Assembly (NCBI GenBank): GCA_947258885.1
Contig: CAMYKD010000011.1
Coordinates: 5,834-69,833, forward strand
DNA length: 64,000 nt
Origin: an uncultured Kiloniellales bacterium
Lineage (GTDB): Bacteria; Pseudomonadota; Alphaproteobacteria; Kiloniellales; JAKSDN01
Direction of reading: 5' to 3'
The translations under genes were made by a program, and so were the position numbers. Under the pieces are notes generated by a model, which saw only the letters and a program-made list of their open reading frames with translations, had not been told where the DNA came from and ran no database searches. Of the stretch, positions 8,058 through 17,311 are shown one piece after another (positions within the stretch are counted from its first letter, which is position 1; each line of letters opens with the position of its first letter).

Positions 8058-10082
8058 TCAAAGCCGTTCCTTGACGGCCTGGACGACGGCCTCGGGTGTG
8101 ATGTTGAAGTGTTGGTAGAGGTCTTTTGCGGGGGCCGAGGCGCCGAAGCCGGTCATGCCGACGAAGCCGCCCTGGTCGCCGGTCCAGCGCTCCCAGCCGA
8201 AGCCCACCGCCGCCTCCACCGCGATGCGCAGCGTGCCCGGGCCCAGAACCTCGTCGCGGTAGTGCTGGCTCTGCTCCTCGAACAGCTCCCGGCAGGGCAT
8301 CGACACCACCGCCGCCGAGATCCCCTCGCCGCGCAGCAGGCCCTGCGCCTCCAGCGCCAGAGACACCTCCGAGCCCGTGGCGATCAGCGTCACCTGACGC
8401 TCGCTCTCCGCCGGCGCCAGGATGTAGGCGCCGTGCGCGCAGAGGTTCTCCTCGCTGTGCTCGCCGCGCACCGTCGGCAGGCCCTGGCGGCTCAGCGCCA
8501 GCACCGAGGGCCTGTGCTCCGAGCGCAGCGCCAGCGCCCAGCACTCCGCCGTCTCCACCGTGTCCGCCGGGCGGAACACGTTCAGGTTCGGGATCGCCCG
8601 CAGGCTCGCCAGGTGCTCGACCGGCTGGTGCGTCGGGCCGTCCTCGCCCAGCCCGATCGAGTCGTGCGTCAGCACGTAGACCACCCGCTGGCGCATCAGC
8701 GCCGACAGGCGGATCGCCGGACGGCAGTAGTCCGCGAACACCAGGAACGTGCCGCCGTAGGGGATGAACCCGCCGTGCAGCGCCAGCCCGTTCATCGCCG
8801 CCGCCATCGCGTGCTCGCGCACCCCGTAGTAGACGTAGCCGCCCGAGAAGTCCGAGGCCTCCACCGGCTCCTGGCCGGCGACGCGCGTGTTGTTCGATCC
8901 CGTCAGGTCCGCCGAGCCGCCGAGCAGCTCCGGCAGCGCCTCCGTCACGACCTCCAGAACCTTCTGCGAGGACACCCGCGTCGCCATGGCCGGCCGTTCC
9001 TCGCTCGTCCGCCGCTTGAACGCGTCCAGCCCCGCCTCCCAGCCCGCCGGAAGCAGGCCCATCACACGGCGCTGAAACTCCGCGAGCTCGCCCTTCTCCA
9101 GTCCCGCGACCCGATCGTTCCACGCCGCCGAGGCCGCCGCCCCCTTGGCCCCCGCAGACCGCCAGGCGGCCAGCACCTCCGCCGGCACCTCGAAGGCCGG
9201 ATGCGGCCAGCCCAGCGCGTCGCGCGCGCCCGCAATCTCCTCCGCCCCCAAGGGCGCCCCATGCGTCTGCGACGTCCCCGCCTTGCTCGGCGCCCCGTAG
9301 CCGATCACCGTGCGGCACGCGATCAACGACGGACGCGCGCTCTTGCGCGCCGCCCGCAGCGCCGCCGCGATCGCCTCCGGGTCGTGCCCGTCGATCGCCT
9401 GAACGTCCCAGCCGTAGGCCGCAAAACGCGCACCCTGGTCGTCCGAGACCGAAAGCGTCGTCGGGCCGTCGATCGAGATCCCGTTGTCGTCGAACAGCAC
9501 GATCAGCTTGCCCAGACCCAAATGACCCGCAAGCGACGCCGCCTCGTGGCTGATCCCCTCCATCAGACAGCCGTCGCCCGCGATCGCGTAGGTGTAATGG
9601 TCCACCACGTCGTCGCCGAAGCGCGCGTTCAGCAGACGCTCGCCCAGGGCCATCCCCACCGCGTTCGCCAAACCCTGGCCCAGCGGTCCCGTCGTCGTCT
9701 CCACCCCGGGCGTGTGGCCGTACTCCGGATGTCCCGCCGTCAGGCCCTCCAGCTGCCGGAAGGCCTTCAGCTGCTCCAGCGTCATCTCCTCGTAGCCGGT
9801 CAGGTGCAAAAGCGCATAAAGCAGCATCGAGCCGTGACCCGCGGACAGAACGAAACGGTCCCGGTCCGCCCAGTCCGGACGCGCCGCGTCGAACTTCAGG
9901 AAACGCGTGAACAAAACCGTCGCAACGTCCGCCATCCCCATCGGCATCCCGGGATGACCCGAACGCGCACGCTCGACCGCGTCCATCGCCAAGAAACGAA
10001 CCGCGTTCGCAAGAGTGCCGTGGCCGACTTCGCCCGCGTCGGGGGTGTCGGGTGTCGAGATGGAGGACCCCACTTCGTCCAT
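8058..10082 (-). CDS. tkt: Transketolase
   Basis: A thiamine-diphosphate enzyme moving two-carbon units in the pentose phosphate pathway. The 674-residue protein has the usual motifs in order: [39 protein letters not shown], the ThDP loop [16 protein letters not shown], the pyrimidine-domain [19 protein letters not shown], and [17 protein letters not shown] track start (GTG 10094) lies four codons upstream; ATG 10082 has AGGTGG eight bases before it and is preferred. It is first of the tkt-fba-gap set and divergent from the zapA operon. The large plus-strand ORF over it (7992-10619) is a GC-driven shadow. Confidence 0.96.
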   Translation of the reverse strand: MDEVGSSISTPDTPDAGEVGHGTLANAVRFLAMDAVERARSGHPGMPMGMADVATVLFTRFLKFDAARPDWADRDRFVLSAGHGSMLLYALLHLTGYEEMTLEQLKAFRQLEGLTAGHPEYGHTPGVETTTGPLGQGLANAVGMALGERLLNARFGDDVVDHYTYAIAGDGCLMEGISHEAASLAGHLGLGKLIVLFDDNGISIDGPTTLSVSDDQGARFAAYGWDVQAIDGHDPEAIAAALRAARKSARPSLIACRTVIGYGAPSKAGTSQTHGAPLGAEEIAGARDALGWPHPAFEVPAEVLAAWRSAGAKGAAASAAWNDRVAGLEKGELAEFQRRVMGLLPAGWEAGLDAFKRRTSEERPAMATRVSSQKVLEVVTEALPELLGGSADLTGSNNTRVAGQEPVEASDFSGGYVYYGVREHAMAAAMNGLALHGGFIPYGGTFLVFADYCRPAIRLSALMRQRVVYVLTHDSIGLGEDGPTHQPVEHLASLRAIPNLNVFRPADTVETAECWALALRSEHRPSVLALSRQGLPTVRGEHSEENLCAHGAYILAPAESERQVTLIATGSEVSLALEAQGLLRGEGISAAVVSMPCRELFEEQSQHYRDEVLGPGTLRIAVEAAVGFGWERWTGDQGGFVGMTGFGASAPAKDLYQHFNITPEAVVQAVKERL

Positions 10083-10293
10083 CGAGTGTTCCACCTGTTT
10101 GCGGAGTTTCGTCGAGGAGGATCGCCGCCGGGCGGCATCCCCTCACCGGTGTCCAGGCGCAAAATGCCGCCACAAACCGGGCCCGTCAACCGCGATGTGG
10201 CCGCCCCGGACCCGGAGTCTGGCATCGACATCACCTGTCGCGGGTCGGGGACGCCCGCTTTACGCGCGACGGCATACAACCGCCCGGGCGCGG

Positions 10294-10323
10294 TTGACCA
10301 TGACGGGCGGCCGCGCCTATTCT
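10294..10323 (+). promoter_or_regulatory. Probable sigma-70 promoter for the zapA operon
   Basis: TTGACC at 10294-10299 and TATTCT at 10318-10323 are separated by 18 bp. It sits in the 298-bp divergent region between tkt and the small coiled-coil gene, about 58 bp before the latter's ATG. Read by eye only. Confidence 0.5.
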
Positions 10324-10380
10324 CAGCGACCTTTGGAGGGAGGAGTTCCCCCCACGGCACAACCCGAGCAAGGGGAACCC

Positions 10381-10605
10381 ATGTCACGGCTGGACCAAGC
10401 CGCCCGGAGACTGCAATCGGCGCTCGACCGGCTCGACCGGGCCGTTGTCGCGAAGACCGCCCAGGGCGGGACGGCGGACGACGACCTGCGTACCGCGCTC
10501 GAGGGTACGCGGCGGGAGAACGCCCGCCTGCAGGCGGTCGCCGCACAGGCGACGACCCGCCTGGATGCGGCGATCGGCCGCCTCAGAGCCGTTTTGGAGG
10601 ACTGA
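10381..10605 (+). CDS. Small coiled-coil protein upstream of zapA
   Basis: A 74-residue protein, highly charged and predicted to be mostly coiled coil: hydrophobic residues at heptad spacing in SRLDQAARRLQSALDRLDRA and again in TTRLDAAIGRLRAVL. It contains no transmembrane or enzymatic motif. Its stop codon lies one base before the zapA ATG, so the two are almost certainly co-translated. It may be a DUF4164-type protein; that assignment is from memory. Because ZapA works with the coiled-coil ZapB in Escherichia coli, a role as a divisome partner is an attractive inference but is unproven. Confidence 0.8.
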   Translation: MSRLDQAARRLQSALDRLDRAVVAKTAQGGTADDDLRTALEGTRRENARLQAVAAQATTRLDAAIGRLRAVLED

Positions 10606-10606
10606 C

Positions 10607-10954
10607 ATGGCCGAGGTGAGCCTCACCATCAATGGACGCAGCTACACGGTCGCTTGCGACGACGGTCAGGAGGCCCATCTGCAACACCTGGCCGGGCACA
10701 TCGATCAGCGGGTCGGCGACCTGGTCGAGTCGGTGGGGCAGCTGGGAGAACCGCGGCTCCTGGTCATGGCGAGCCTGCTGATCGCCGACGAGTTGTCCGA
10801 TGCCTACGCCCATATTTCCGAGCTCGAGGACGGCCGGTCGACGCCGACGCCCGAGGCGGCCGCCGATCCAGCCCCAGATCCGGCCGCCGTCGAAGTGCTG
10901 GAAAGCTGCGCCAACCGGTTGGAGGCTATTGCCGACCGGCTGGAAGCGTCTTAG
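10607..10954 (+). CDS. zapA: Cell division protein ZapA
   Basis: ZapA bundles FtsZ protofilaments at mid-cell. The 115-residue protein has the short beta-sheet head SLTINGRSYTVACDDGQEAHL, then helix segments LAGHIDQRVGDLVESVG and LLVMASLLIADELSDAY, the typical ZapA order. A C-terminal helix ends in NRLEAIADRLEAS. I start at ATG 10607, one base after the upstream gene's stop; the longer track ORF from 10445 is read-through into that gene. Its location just before 6S RNA and fau is a conserved proteobacterial arrangement. Confidence 0.93.
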   Translation: MAEVSLTINGRSYTVACDDGQEAHLQHLAGHIDQRVGDLVESVGQLGEPRLLVMASLLIADELSDAYAHISELEDGRSTPTPEAAADPAPDPAAVEVLESCANRLEAIADRLEAS

Positions 10955-10970
10955 ATATCGGCGCAGGGGT

Positions 10971-11125
10971 TCGTGCTGCGAGGTGCGTCAGACCTTTCGA
11001 TCCCTGGGGCCAATACAAACCTCTAGGGAGCTGTCCCTGCCGGGGCCGTGGCCTCGGTACATGGCGCCCACCTGCTTTGGCAGGCCACGGAGGATCCATA
11101 TCGGTCAACGGCCATCGCGGCACGC
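10971..11125 (+). ncRNA. ssrS: 6S RNA
   Basis: 6S RNA mimics an open promoter and sequesters sigma-70 RNA polymerase in stationary phase. The stretch lies between zapA and fau, the conserved ssrS site. A closing stem is visible: GUGCUGCGA at 10973-10981 pairs over nine positions (one G-U) with UCGCGGCAC at 11115-11123. Further inward GACC can pair with GGUC. The inside contains GC-rich partly paired arms around a central region, as expected for the bubble. Exact ends are estimates. It is probably processed from, or co-transcribed with, the zapA transcript. Confidence 0.75.
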
Positions 11126-11179
11126 CCCGACCCCGCCGGGAACCTGACAGACCACCGGGCGGGCGGCAGAGGTATCTTG

Positions 11180-11830
11180 GTGACTCCTGATATCGACGAC
11201 GAAAAAGAGCGCCTGCGCGCCGAAGCCAAACGGCGCCGCGCCGCGGCCGCCACGGCGGCCTCCGGGGCCTCCGGGGCCTCTGGAGCCTCCGGGGCCGGCG
11301 AGGCGCTGTGCCGGCGTCTGATCGCCGCACTCGACCAGGGGACGATCCCCCTGGCCCCGGAGGCTGCCGTCTCGGCCTACTGGCCCAAGGGAGACGAGCT
11401 GGACCCGCGCCCCGCCATGGCGGCGCTGGCCGCGCGCGGCCACCCGATCGGCTTGCCCGTCGTGGTCGCCCGGGCGGCGCCGCTGGTGTTCCGGCGCTGG
11501 GCGCCGGGCGACCGGCTGGAGCCCGCGGGTTTCGGTCTTCGCGAGCCGGCCGCGGACCGGCCGGAGGTGACGCCGGCGCTCTTGCTGGTGCCGCTGCTGG
11601 CCTTCGACCGCGCGGGCACGCGTCTCGGCTACGGTGGCGGCTTCTACGACCGGACCCTGGCCCGGCTCCAAAGCGCCGGACGCCCGCTCGCCGTGGGCGT
11701 CGCCTATGCCGGCCAGGAGCTGTCCGAGCTGCCCCGCGGTCCCAGGGACCGGACCCTCGACTGGATCTTGACCGAGGGCGAAACCATAGCGACCGGAGGC
11801 GAGGGCCATGCGGCTGCTGTTCTGCGGTGA
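11180..11830 (+). CDS. fau: 5-formyltetrahydrofolate cyclo-ligase
   Basis: Converts 5-formyl-THF to 5,10-methenyl-THF with ATP. The 216 residues contain RLRAEAKRRRA at the N-terminus, AYWPKGDELDPRP in the middle and the family signature LLVPLLAFDRAGTRLGYGGG-FYDR near 150. The start is GTG 11180, with AGAGG seven bases upstream; the track's upstream start would run back through 6S RNA. A tandem Ser-Gly-Ala repeat interrupts the N-terminal helix. It overlaps the next gene by 23 bp. The 6S RNA-fau linkage is widely conserved. Confidence 0.92.
   Translation: MTPDIDDEKERLRAEAKRRRAAAATAASGASGASGASGAGEALCRRLIAALDQGTIPLAPEAAVSAYWPKGDELDPRPAMAALAARGHPIGLPVVVARAAPLVFRRWAPGDRLEPAGFGLREPAADRPEVTPALLLVPLLAFDRAGTRLGYGGGFYDRTLARLQSAGRPLAVGVAYAGQELSELPRGPRDRTLDWILTEGETIATGGEGHAAAVLR
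11258..11293 (+). repeat. Four tandem 9-bp repeats inside fau
   Basis: Four copies of GCCTCCGGG (the third reads GCCTCTGGA) encode Ala-Ser-Gly repeats in the N-terminal part of Fau. The in-frame 9-bp unit means copy-number change would preserve the frame. Confidence 0.85.
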
Positions 11831-12623
11831 TCTCGTCGGCCGGAGCGGCCGCCAGGCGCTGTTCGATCACCTGCCCGGCCTGCGCGAGCGGCTCGCGGTC
11901 GACTTCGTGATCGCCAACGGCGAGAACGCGGCCGGCGGCTTCGGCATCACCAAGAAGATCTGCCAGGAGATCCTGGCGGCCGGGGTCGACGTGATCTCCG
12001 GCGGCAACCACAGCTGGGACCAGCGCGAGGCGCTGGGCTTCATCGACGGCGAGCCGCGTCTGCTGCGGCCCCAGAACTACCCCGACGGCACGCCCGGGCG
12101 CGGGAGCGGGGTTTTCCCGGCGCCCCGCGGCCGAAAGGTCATGGTGCTCAACGTCATGGGCCGCCTGTTCATGGACCCGCTAGACGACCCCTTTGCCTGC
12201 GTCGAGCGTAGCCTCGCCCGCCAGCGCCTGGGCGGCACGGTCGACGTCATCGTGCTCGACTTCCACGCCGAGGCGACCAGCGAGAAGATGGCCATGGGGC
12301 ACTTCGTCGACGGCCGGGTGAGCCTCTGTGTCGGCACCCATACCCACGTGCCGACCGCCGACACGATGATCCTGCCGGGCGGCACGGCCTATCAGACGGA
12401 CACCGGAATGTGCGGCGACTACGATTCGGTGATCGGCATGGACAAGGCGGTCCCGCTCGCCCGGTTTACGCGCAAGCTGCCGACCGATCGTCTCTCGCCC
12501 GCCTCGGGCGAGGGCACGCTCTGCGCGGTCTACGTGGAAACCGACGACGCCACCGGCCTGGCGCGGCGCATCGAGCCGGTTCGCGCCGGCGGCCGCCTCG
12601 CCGCGACCTCGTTCGAACCGTAA
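11808..12623 (+). CDS. YmdB-family metallophosphoesterase (TIGR00282)
   Basis: A predicted di-metal phosphodiesterase. The Bacillus homologue YmdB hydrolyses cyclic nucleotides. The 271 residues carry the metal-ligand blocks in order: LFCGDLVGRSGR, VIANGENAAGGFGI, SGGNHSWDQ, LDFHAEATSEKMAMG and VGTHTHVPTAD, followed by DTGMCGDYDSVIGMDK. Length matches the family (about 265). It starts at ATG 11808 inside the end of fau, so translation is coupled. Substrate in this organism is unknown. Confidence 0.9.
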   Translation: MRLLFCGDLVGRSGRQALFDHLPGLRERLAVDFVIANGENAAGGFGITKKICQEILAAGVDVISGGNHSWDQREALGFIDGEPRLLRPQNYPDGTPGRGSGVFPAPRGRKVMVLNVMGRLFMDPLDDPFACVERSLARQRLGGTVDVIVLDFHAEATSEKMAMGHFVDGRVSLCVGTHTHVPTADTMILPGGTAYQTDTGMCGDYDSVIGMDKAVPLARFTRKLPTDRLSPASGEGTLCAVYVETDDATGLARRIEPVRAGGRLAATSFEP

Positions 12624-12626
12624 GAC

Positions 12627-12920
12627 CTAGAAGTCCTCGTCGGAATCGGACGAGAGCGTCAGGAAGCGCGCCACCTCGTCGTACAGCAGCTCGGTCTGGC
12701 GGATCACTTCGTCGGCGCTGCCGCCAAGCGTAGCGGCGGCGGCCGCCACGTTCGGGCCTTCGGCCGCGGCGAGCGCGAGGTCGAGCGCTGGCCGCGCGGT
12801 CTGCCGGGTGAAGTCCGACACCAGCTCGGCGGCCCGCTTGATCTGCTGACTGGCACCGGCACCGTCTGCCGGCAGGTCCTTCGGACCGGGAAGCACGGGA
12901 AAGTTGTGCGGCATAGCCAT
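12627..12920 (-). CDS. Small hypothetical protein
   Basis: A 97-residue protein read from ATG 12920 (MAMPHNFPVLPGPKDLPADG). After a proline-rich N-terminus it is helical and alanine-rich and ends in an acidic tail SDSDEDF. No known motif is seen. It is convergent with the YmdB-type gene (3 bp gap between stops) and divergent from yebC. The codon pattern looks coding, with strong GC at third positions. The 247 bp between it and yebC hold no further gene. Confidence 0.6.
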   Translation of the reverse strand: MAMPHNFPVLPGPKDLPADGAGASQQIKRAAELVSDFTRQTARPALDLALAAAEGPNVAAAAATLGGSADEVIRQTELLYDEVARFLTLSSDSDEDF

Positions 12921-13167
12921 CGCTAGCTTTCCTGGAACGGGGTTGAGCCGGCCCGTATCATGGCCGAACCTTGCTTAAGGGCCGGTAAACGCCGGGCGCG
13001 GTATCGAAAGGCTTCTGCCGGCGGTGAATTCCTGCTAGAAGGCGCCCAAATCTCGCCATAAAGCTGCTCTATCAGGGCAAAGCCGTTGCGCGCTCTGCCC
13101 CAAGATATGGTAGGCTGGCGACAGATAATCATCAGGATCTTGGGTCGGAGTTCGAGATCGGAGGGTC

Positions 13168-13917
13168 ATGGCAGGCCATTCGCAGTTCAAGAACATCATG
13201 TATCGCAAGGGCGCGCAGGACAAAAAACGCGCCAGGCTCTTCGGCCGGCTGATCCGCGAGGTGACGGTCGCGGCGCGCTCGGGCCTGCCCGATCCGGACG
13301 CCAACCCGCGCCTGCGCGCGGCGATTTCCGCGGCGCGGGCGGCCAACATGCCGAAGGACAACATCGAGCGCGCCATCAAGCGCGTCGCCGGCGGCGAAGA
13401 CGACACGAACTACGAGGAAATCCGCTACGAAGGCTACGGTCCGGGCGGCGCGGCGATCATCGTCGAGGCCCTGACCGACAATCGGAACCGGACCGCGTCC
13501 GAGGTGCGCGCGGCGTTCGGCAAGCACGGCGGCTCGCTCGGCGAGACGAACAGCGTCTCCTTCATGTTCGACCGGGTCGGCATGATCGTCTTCGACCCGG
13601 AGGCCGCCGGCGCGGACGAGATGTTCGACGCGGCGGCCGAGGCCGGCGCCGAGAACGTCGAATCAACCGCCGAGGGGCATGAGATCGTCTGTACGCCCGA
13701 CGATTTCTCGGCCGTGCGCGACGCCCTCGCCGAGCGCTTCGGCGATCCGCGGGAGGCGCGCTTGACCTGGAAGCCCCAGTCCGCGGTCACGATCGACGAG
13801 GACGCGGCCGGGAGCCTGCTCAAGCTGCTGGATACGCTGGACGACAACGACGACGTACAGCAGGTCTCGGCGAACTTCGAGATCGCCGACGACGTTCTGG
13901 AACGGTTGACGGCCTGA
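13168..13917 (+). CDS. yebC: YebC/PmpR-family protein (transcription/translation factor)
   Basis: A TACO1/YebC-family protein; members act as DNA-binding regulators, and more recent work links them to translation of difficult proline motifs. The 249 residues start with [20 protein letters not shown], the family hallmark, and include [17 protein letters not shown] and YEGYGPGG. Length is standard. GGAGGG precedes the ATG. It heads the ruvCAB cluster, the usual neighbour in proteobacteria. Confidence 0.95.
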   Translation: MAGHSQFKNIMYRKGAQDKKRARLFGRLIREVTVAARSGLPDPDANPRLRAAISAARAANMPKDNIERAIKRVAGGEDDTNYEEIRYEGYGPGGAAIIVEALTDNRNRTASEVRAAFGKHGGSLGETNSVSFMFDRVGMIVFDPEAAGADEMFDAAAEAGAENVESTAEGHEIVCTPDDFSAVRDALAERFGDPREARLTWKPQSAVTIDEDAAGSLLKLLDTLDDNDDVQQVSANFEIADDVLERLTA

Positions 13918-13949
13918 CCGGCCGGCCTCGGGCGGACGAGAGAGGGTTG

Positions 13950-14480
13950 ATGCGCGTTATCGGATTGGACCCCGGGCTCCGGCGCACCGGTTGGGGCGTG
14001 ATCGAGTCCGAGGGGACGCGTCTCAGGCACGTGGCGAACGGCGTGGTCACCTCCGACGGGGGTCTCGATCTCGCCCGGCGCCTGGTTCAACTCGACGAGG
14101 GATTGCTCGAGGTGCTGCTTGCGTACCGGCCCGACGAGGCGGCGGTGGAGGCGAGCCTGGTCAACAAGAACGCCGGGTCGACCTTGAAGCTCGGCGTGGC
14201 GCGCGGCGTCGTGCTGCTGACACCCGCCAAGCATGGCCTGCCGGTGGCCGAATACCTGCCGATGATCGTCAAGAAGGCCGTGGTCGGCACGGGGCACGCC
14301 AGCAAGGAGCAGGTGCAGACCATGGTCGGGCACCTCTTGCCCGGCTGCGCGATCGCCAACCCGGACGCGGCCGACGCGCTCGCGGTGGCGATCTGCCACA
14401 GCCATCACGCGGCGACGGGCCGACGTTGGTCCGCCGGCGGCAAAGAGCCCCTGCCGGCCGCGCAAGGGGATCGGCGATGA
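13950..14480 (+). CDS. ruvC: Holliday junction endonuclease RuvC
   Basis: Resolves Holliday junctions with RuvAB. The 176 residues show the catalytic acid blocks: [15 protein letters not shown] at the N-terminus, [20 protein letters not shown] (about 70), and [16 protein letters not shown] near the C-terminus. ATG 13950 is preferred to the TTG three bases upstream; GAGAGGG precedes it. Its TGA overlaps the ATG of ruvA (ATGA), indicating translational coupling. Confidence 0.95.
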   Translation: MRVIGLDPGLRRTGWGVIESEGTRLRHVANGVVTSDGGLDLARRLVQLDEGLLEVLLAYRPDEAAVEASLVNKNAGSTLKLGVARGVVLLTPAKHGLPVAEYLPMIVKKAVVGTGHASKEQVQTMVGHLLPGCAIANPDAADALAVAICHSHHAATGRRWSAGGKEPLPAAQGDRR

Positions 14481-15091
14481 TCGGCAAACTGACGGGCCAG
14501 GTGGACTCGGTCGGCGAAGACTGGGCTTTGATCGACGTCGCCGGCGTCGGGTATCACGTGTTCTGCTCGCGCCGGAGCCTCGAGCGCCTGCCGCCGGGAA
14601 GCGGCCCGGTTGCTCTGCTGGTCGAAACCCACGTGCGCGAGGACCACATTCACCTCTACGGCTTCATCGATCAGGCCGAGCGGGACTGGTTCCGCCTGCT
14701 TTGCACGGTGCAGGGCGTGGGCGCCAGGATGGCGCTGGCGATCCTTTCGGTGCTGTCGCCGCAGGACCTGATCCAGGCGATCGCCGCTCAGGACAAGGCG
14801 CAACTGACCCGGGCCGGTGGCGTCGGCCCCAAGCTGGCCAGCCGGATTCTCGTCGAACTGAAGGACAAGGCCGGCAACTTGGTGCTCGGTCCGGCGGCGG
14901 CCGCGGTCCCGCCCAACGGCACCGGCGGTGGTCTCGGCCGGGCGGCCGAGGACGCGGTGTCCGCCCTGGTCAACCTCGGCTACGGCCGCAGCGAGTCCTT
15001 TGGCGCCGTGGTCCAGGCGAGCCGCGCCCTGGGCGACAGAGCGCCGCTGGAGGCGCTGATCACGGCGGGCCTGAAGGAGCTTTCGACGTGA
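14477..15091 (+). CDS. ruvA: Holliday junction DNA helicase subunit RuvA
   Basis: RuvA tetramers bind the four-way junction and load RuvB. The 204 residues begin [16 protein letters not shown], with an OB-fold domain ([15 protein letters not shown]), a helix-hairpin-helix domain ([33 protein letters not shown]) and a C-terminal RuvB-binding domain ([15 protein letters not shown]). The start overlaps the ruvC stop by four bases, and its end overlaps the ruvB GTG. The longer track ORF from 13991 is read-through of an alternative frame of ruvC. Confidence 0.96.
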   Translation: MIGKLTGQVDSVGEDWALIDVAGVGYHVFCSRRSLERLPPGSGPVALLVETHVREDHIHLYGFIDQAERDWFRLLCTVQGVGARMALAILSVLSPQDLIQAIAAQDKAQLTRAGGVGPKLASRILVELKDKAGNLVLGPAAAAVPPNGTGGGLGRAAEDAVSALVNLGYGRSESFGAVVQASRALGDRAPLEALITAGLKELST

Positions 15092-16134
15092 CGGATCCGC
15101 GCGCCGTGGCCCCGGAATTCGGCCAGGAGGACAGCCTCGAACTGACGCTCAGGCCCGCCAGCCTGGACGATTTCATCGGCCAGCGGCAGCTGCGCGAGAA
15201 CCTCGCCGTCTTCGTTCAAGCGGCGCGGGCCCGCGGCGAGGCGATGGACCATGTGCTGTTCTTCGGCCCGCCGGGCCTGGGCAAGACGACCCTGGCGCAG
15301 ATCGTGGCGCGCGAGCTGGGCGTCGGATTTCGCGCCACCTCGGGCCCGGTGATCGCACGCGCCGGGGACTTGGCCGCGATCCTGACCAATCTCCAGCCGC
15401 GCGATGTTCTGTTCATCGACGAGATCCATCGCCTGAACCCGGCGGTCGAGGAGATCCTCTATCCGGCGATGGAGGACTTCCAACTCGACCTGATCATCGG
15501 CGAGGGGCCGGCCGCCCGCTCGGTTCGCATCGACCTGCCGCCCTTCACCCTGGTCGGGGCGACCACGCGCTCGGGCCTGATCACCACCCCCTTGCGCGAG
15601 CGTTTCGGCATCCCCCTGCGCCTCAACTTCTACGAGGCGGAGGAGTTGCAGCAGATCGTCCGGCGCGGGGCCCGGGTCCTGAGCATGGACCTGACGGCGG
15701 AGGGCGCGCACGAGATCGCACGGCGCTCGCGCGGCACGCCCCGCGTGGCGGGGCGCCTGCTGCGCCGCGTGCGCGATTTCGCGGCGGTCGCCGAGGCCGG
15801 GCGGATCGATGCCCGGGCGGCGGACGCCGCGCTCGGCCGTCTGGACGTCGACCAGAAGGGGCTGGACGCCATGGACCGGCGCTATCTGACCTGCATCGCG
15901 GCGAACTACAGTGGCGGGCCGGTCGGCGTGGAGACCCTGTCCGCCGCCCTGTCGGAGCAGCGCGACGTTCTGGAGGAGGTGATAGAGCCCTACCTGATCC
16001 AGCAGGGCCTGCTGCAACGGACGCCGCGCGGCCGCATGCTGACCAGCGGCGGCTACGGCTATCTGGGGCTCGAGCAGCCGCGCGGCCAGGCACAGCTGCC
16101 CTTGTTGGACGACGACCGGGAGGCGGCGCCGTGA
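15088..16134 (+). CDS. ruvB: Holliday junction DNA helicase RuvB
   Basis: The AAA+ motor of branch migration. The 348 residues show [19 protein letters not shown], Walker [15 protein letters not shown], Walker [18 protein letters not shown], sensor 1 [11 protein letters not shown] and the winged-helix domain with [11 protein letters not shown]. The start is GTG 15088 (GTGACGG), overlapping the ruvA stop by four bases; the longer track ORF is spurious upstream. Its stop overlaps the next gene. Confidence 0.96.
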   Translation: MTDPRAVAPEFGQEDSLELTLRPASLDDFIGQRQLRENLAVFVQAARARGEAMDHVLFFGPPGLGKTTLAQIVARELGVGFRATSGPVIARAGDLAAILTNLQPRDVLFIDEIHRLNPAVEEILYPAMEDFQLDLIIGEGPAARSVRIDLPPFTLVGATTRSGLITTPLRERFGIPLRLNFYEAEELQQIVRRGARVLSMDLTAEGAHEIARRSRGTPRVAGRLLRRVRDFAAVAEAGRIDARAADAALGRLDVDQKGLDAMDRRYLTCIAANYSGGPVGVETLSAALSEQRDVLEEVIEPYLIQQGLLQRTPRGRMLTSGGYGYLGLEQPRGQAQLPLLDDDREAAP

Positions 16135-16571
16135 CCGGCCTCTCGGGACGCATCGAAGGTGGCGAGCACGTGCTGCCGATCCGGATCTACTACGAGGACA
16201 CCGACGCGGCGGGCATCGTGTACTACGCCAGCTACCTGAGGTTCGCCGAGCGCGGGCGCACCGAAATGTTGCGCCTGGCCGGCGTTCGGCAGAGCGAGAT
16301 TTCCCGGCAGCACGGCGTGGCCTTCGCGGTCCGCGACTGCAAGGCCGACTACCGGCAGCCGGCCCGGCTCGACGATCTGATCGAGGTGCGCTCACGGCTG
16401 ACCGGGCTGCGCGGCGCATCGGCCGATGCCCGGCAGGTGATCAGCCGGGACGGAACGTCGTTGGTGCGGCTCGACGTGCGCATCGCCTGCATCAGGGACG
16501 ACGGCCGTCCGGCGCGGTTTCCCGCCGGTCTGCACGCGGCCCTGGAGAGATATTGTCAAACCCGAGAGTAG
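16131..16571 (+). CDS. ybgC: Tol-Pal system-associated acyl-CoA thioesterase
   Basis: A hot-dog-fold thioesterase encoded at the head of most tol-pal clusters. The 146 residues contain the catalytic aspartate block [20 protein letters not shown] and ERGRTEMLR. Length is typical. The start is GTG 16131, overlapping the ruvB stop, so the ruv and tol genes are one continuous unit. The physiological substrate in Tol-Pal strains is not settled; phospholipid-related acyl-CoA or acyl-ACP is proposed for homologues. Confidence 0.93.
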   Translation: MTGLSGRIEGGEHVLPIRIYYEDTDAAGIVYYASYLRFAERGRTEMLRLAGVRQSEISRQHGVAFAVRDCKADYRQPARLDDLIEVRSRLTGLRGASADARQVISRDGTSLVRLDVRIACIRDDGRPARFPAGLHAALERYCQTRE

Positions 16572-16580
16572 AGATAATCC

Positions 16581-17309
16581 ATGGAAAACCGAACGGTTGA
16601 CACACTGACCCTAGGCGGGTCGTTGGACCACCAGATGACGGTTTGGGGCCTGTTCCAGGAAGCCGACATCATCGTCCAGGCGGTGATCGTGCTTCTGGTG
16701 CTGGCCTCGTTCTGGAGTTGGGCGGTCATCTTCGAGAAGGTCCTGCGCATCCGCCGCCTCAGGACCCTGGCCGACGACTTCGAGGACAGCTTCTGGTCGG
16801 GCGGCTCGCTGGACGATCTGTACGACGAACTCGACAATCGGCCGCCCGATCCCATGTCCGCCATCTTCGTCTCGGCGATGCGCGAATGGCGGCGTTCGAC
16901 CGCCGGCATCGGCCTCAAGGCCGAGCGCCTGAAGGCCGGCCTCAAGGAGCGGGTCGAGCGGGTCATGGACATCACGCTGGGGCGCGAAATGCAGCGTCTC
17001 GAAAAGCAGATGATCTTCCTGGCCTCGGTCGGCTCCTCGGCGCCCTTCATCGGGCTGTTCGGCACGGTCTGGGGCATCATGAACGCCTTCACCTCGATCG
17101 CCGCGGCCAAGAACACGACCCTGGCGGTCGTCGCGCCGGGCATCGCCGAGGCGCTGTTCGCCACCGCGCTCGGACTGGTGGCGGCAATCCCGGCGGTGAT
17201 CGGGTTCAACAAGCTGTCGACCGACCTGGGGCGCTACTCGGTGCGGCTCGAGGCCTTCTCCGGCGAGTTCACGGCGATTCTATCGCGCCAGCTCGAGGAG
17301 CAGGGATAG
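16581..17309 (+). CDS. tolQ: Tol-Pal proton-channel subunit TolQ
   Basis: An inner-membrane motor subunit that with TolR uses proton flow to drive TolA during outer-membrane constriction. The 242 residues have an N-terminal transmembrane helix (QAVIVLLVLASFWSWAVIFE), a cytoplasmic loop, and two further helices with the conserved LASVGSSAPFIGLFGTVWGI and GIAEALFATALGLVAAIPAV. It is 9 bp from ybgC and 2 bp before tolR. Confidence 0.96.
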   Translation: MENRTVDTLTLGGSLDHQMTVWGLFQEADIIVQAVIVLLVLASFWSWAVIFEKVLRIRRLRTLADDFEDSFWSGGSLDDLYDELDNRPPDPMSAIFVSAMREWRRSTAGIGLKAERLKAGLKERVERVMDITLGREMQRLEKQMIFLASVGSSAPFIGLFGTVWGIMNAFTSIAAAKNTTLAVVAPGIAEALFATALGLVAAIPAVIGFNKLSTDLGRYSVRLEAFSGEFTAILSRQLEEQG

Positions 17310-17311
17310 CC

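Noticed and set aside
7992-10619. 875-residue plus-strand ORF over the transketolase gene
   Set aside because: It is antisense to tkt, which has complete family motifs. Arg/His/Gln-rich composition is typical of a high-GC shadow frame.
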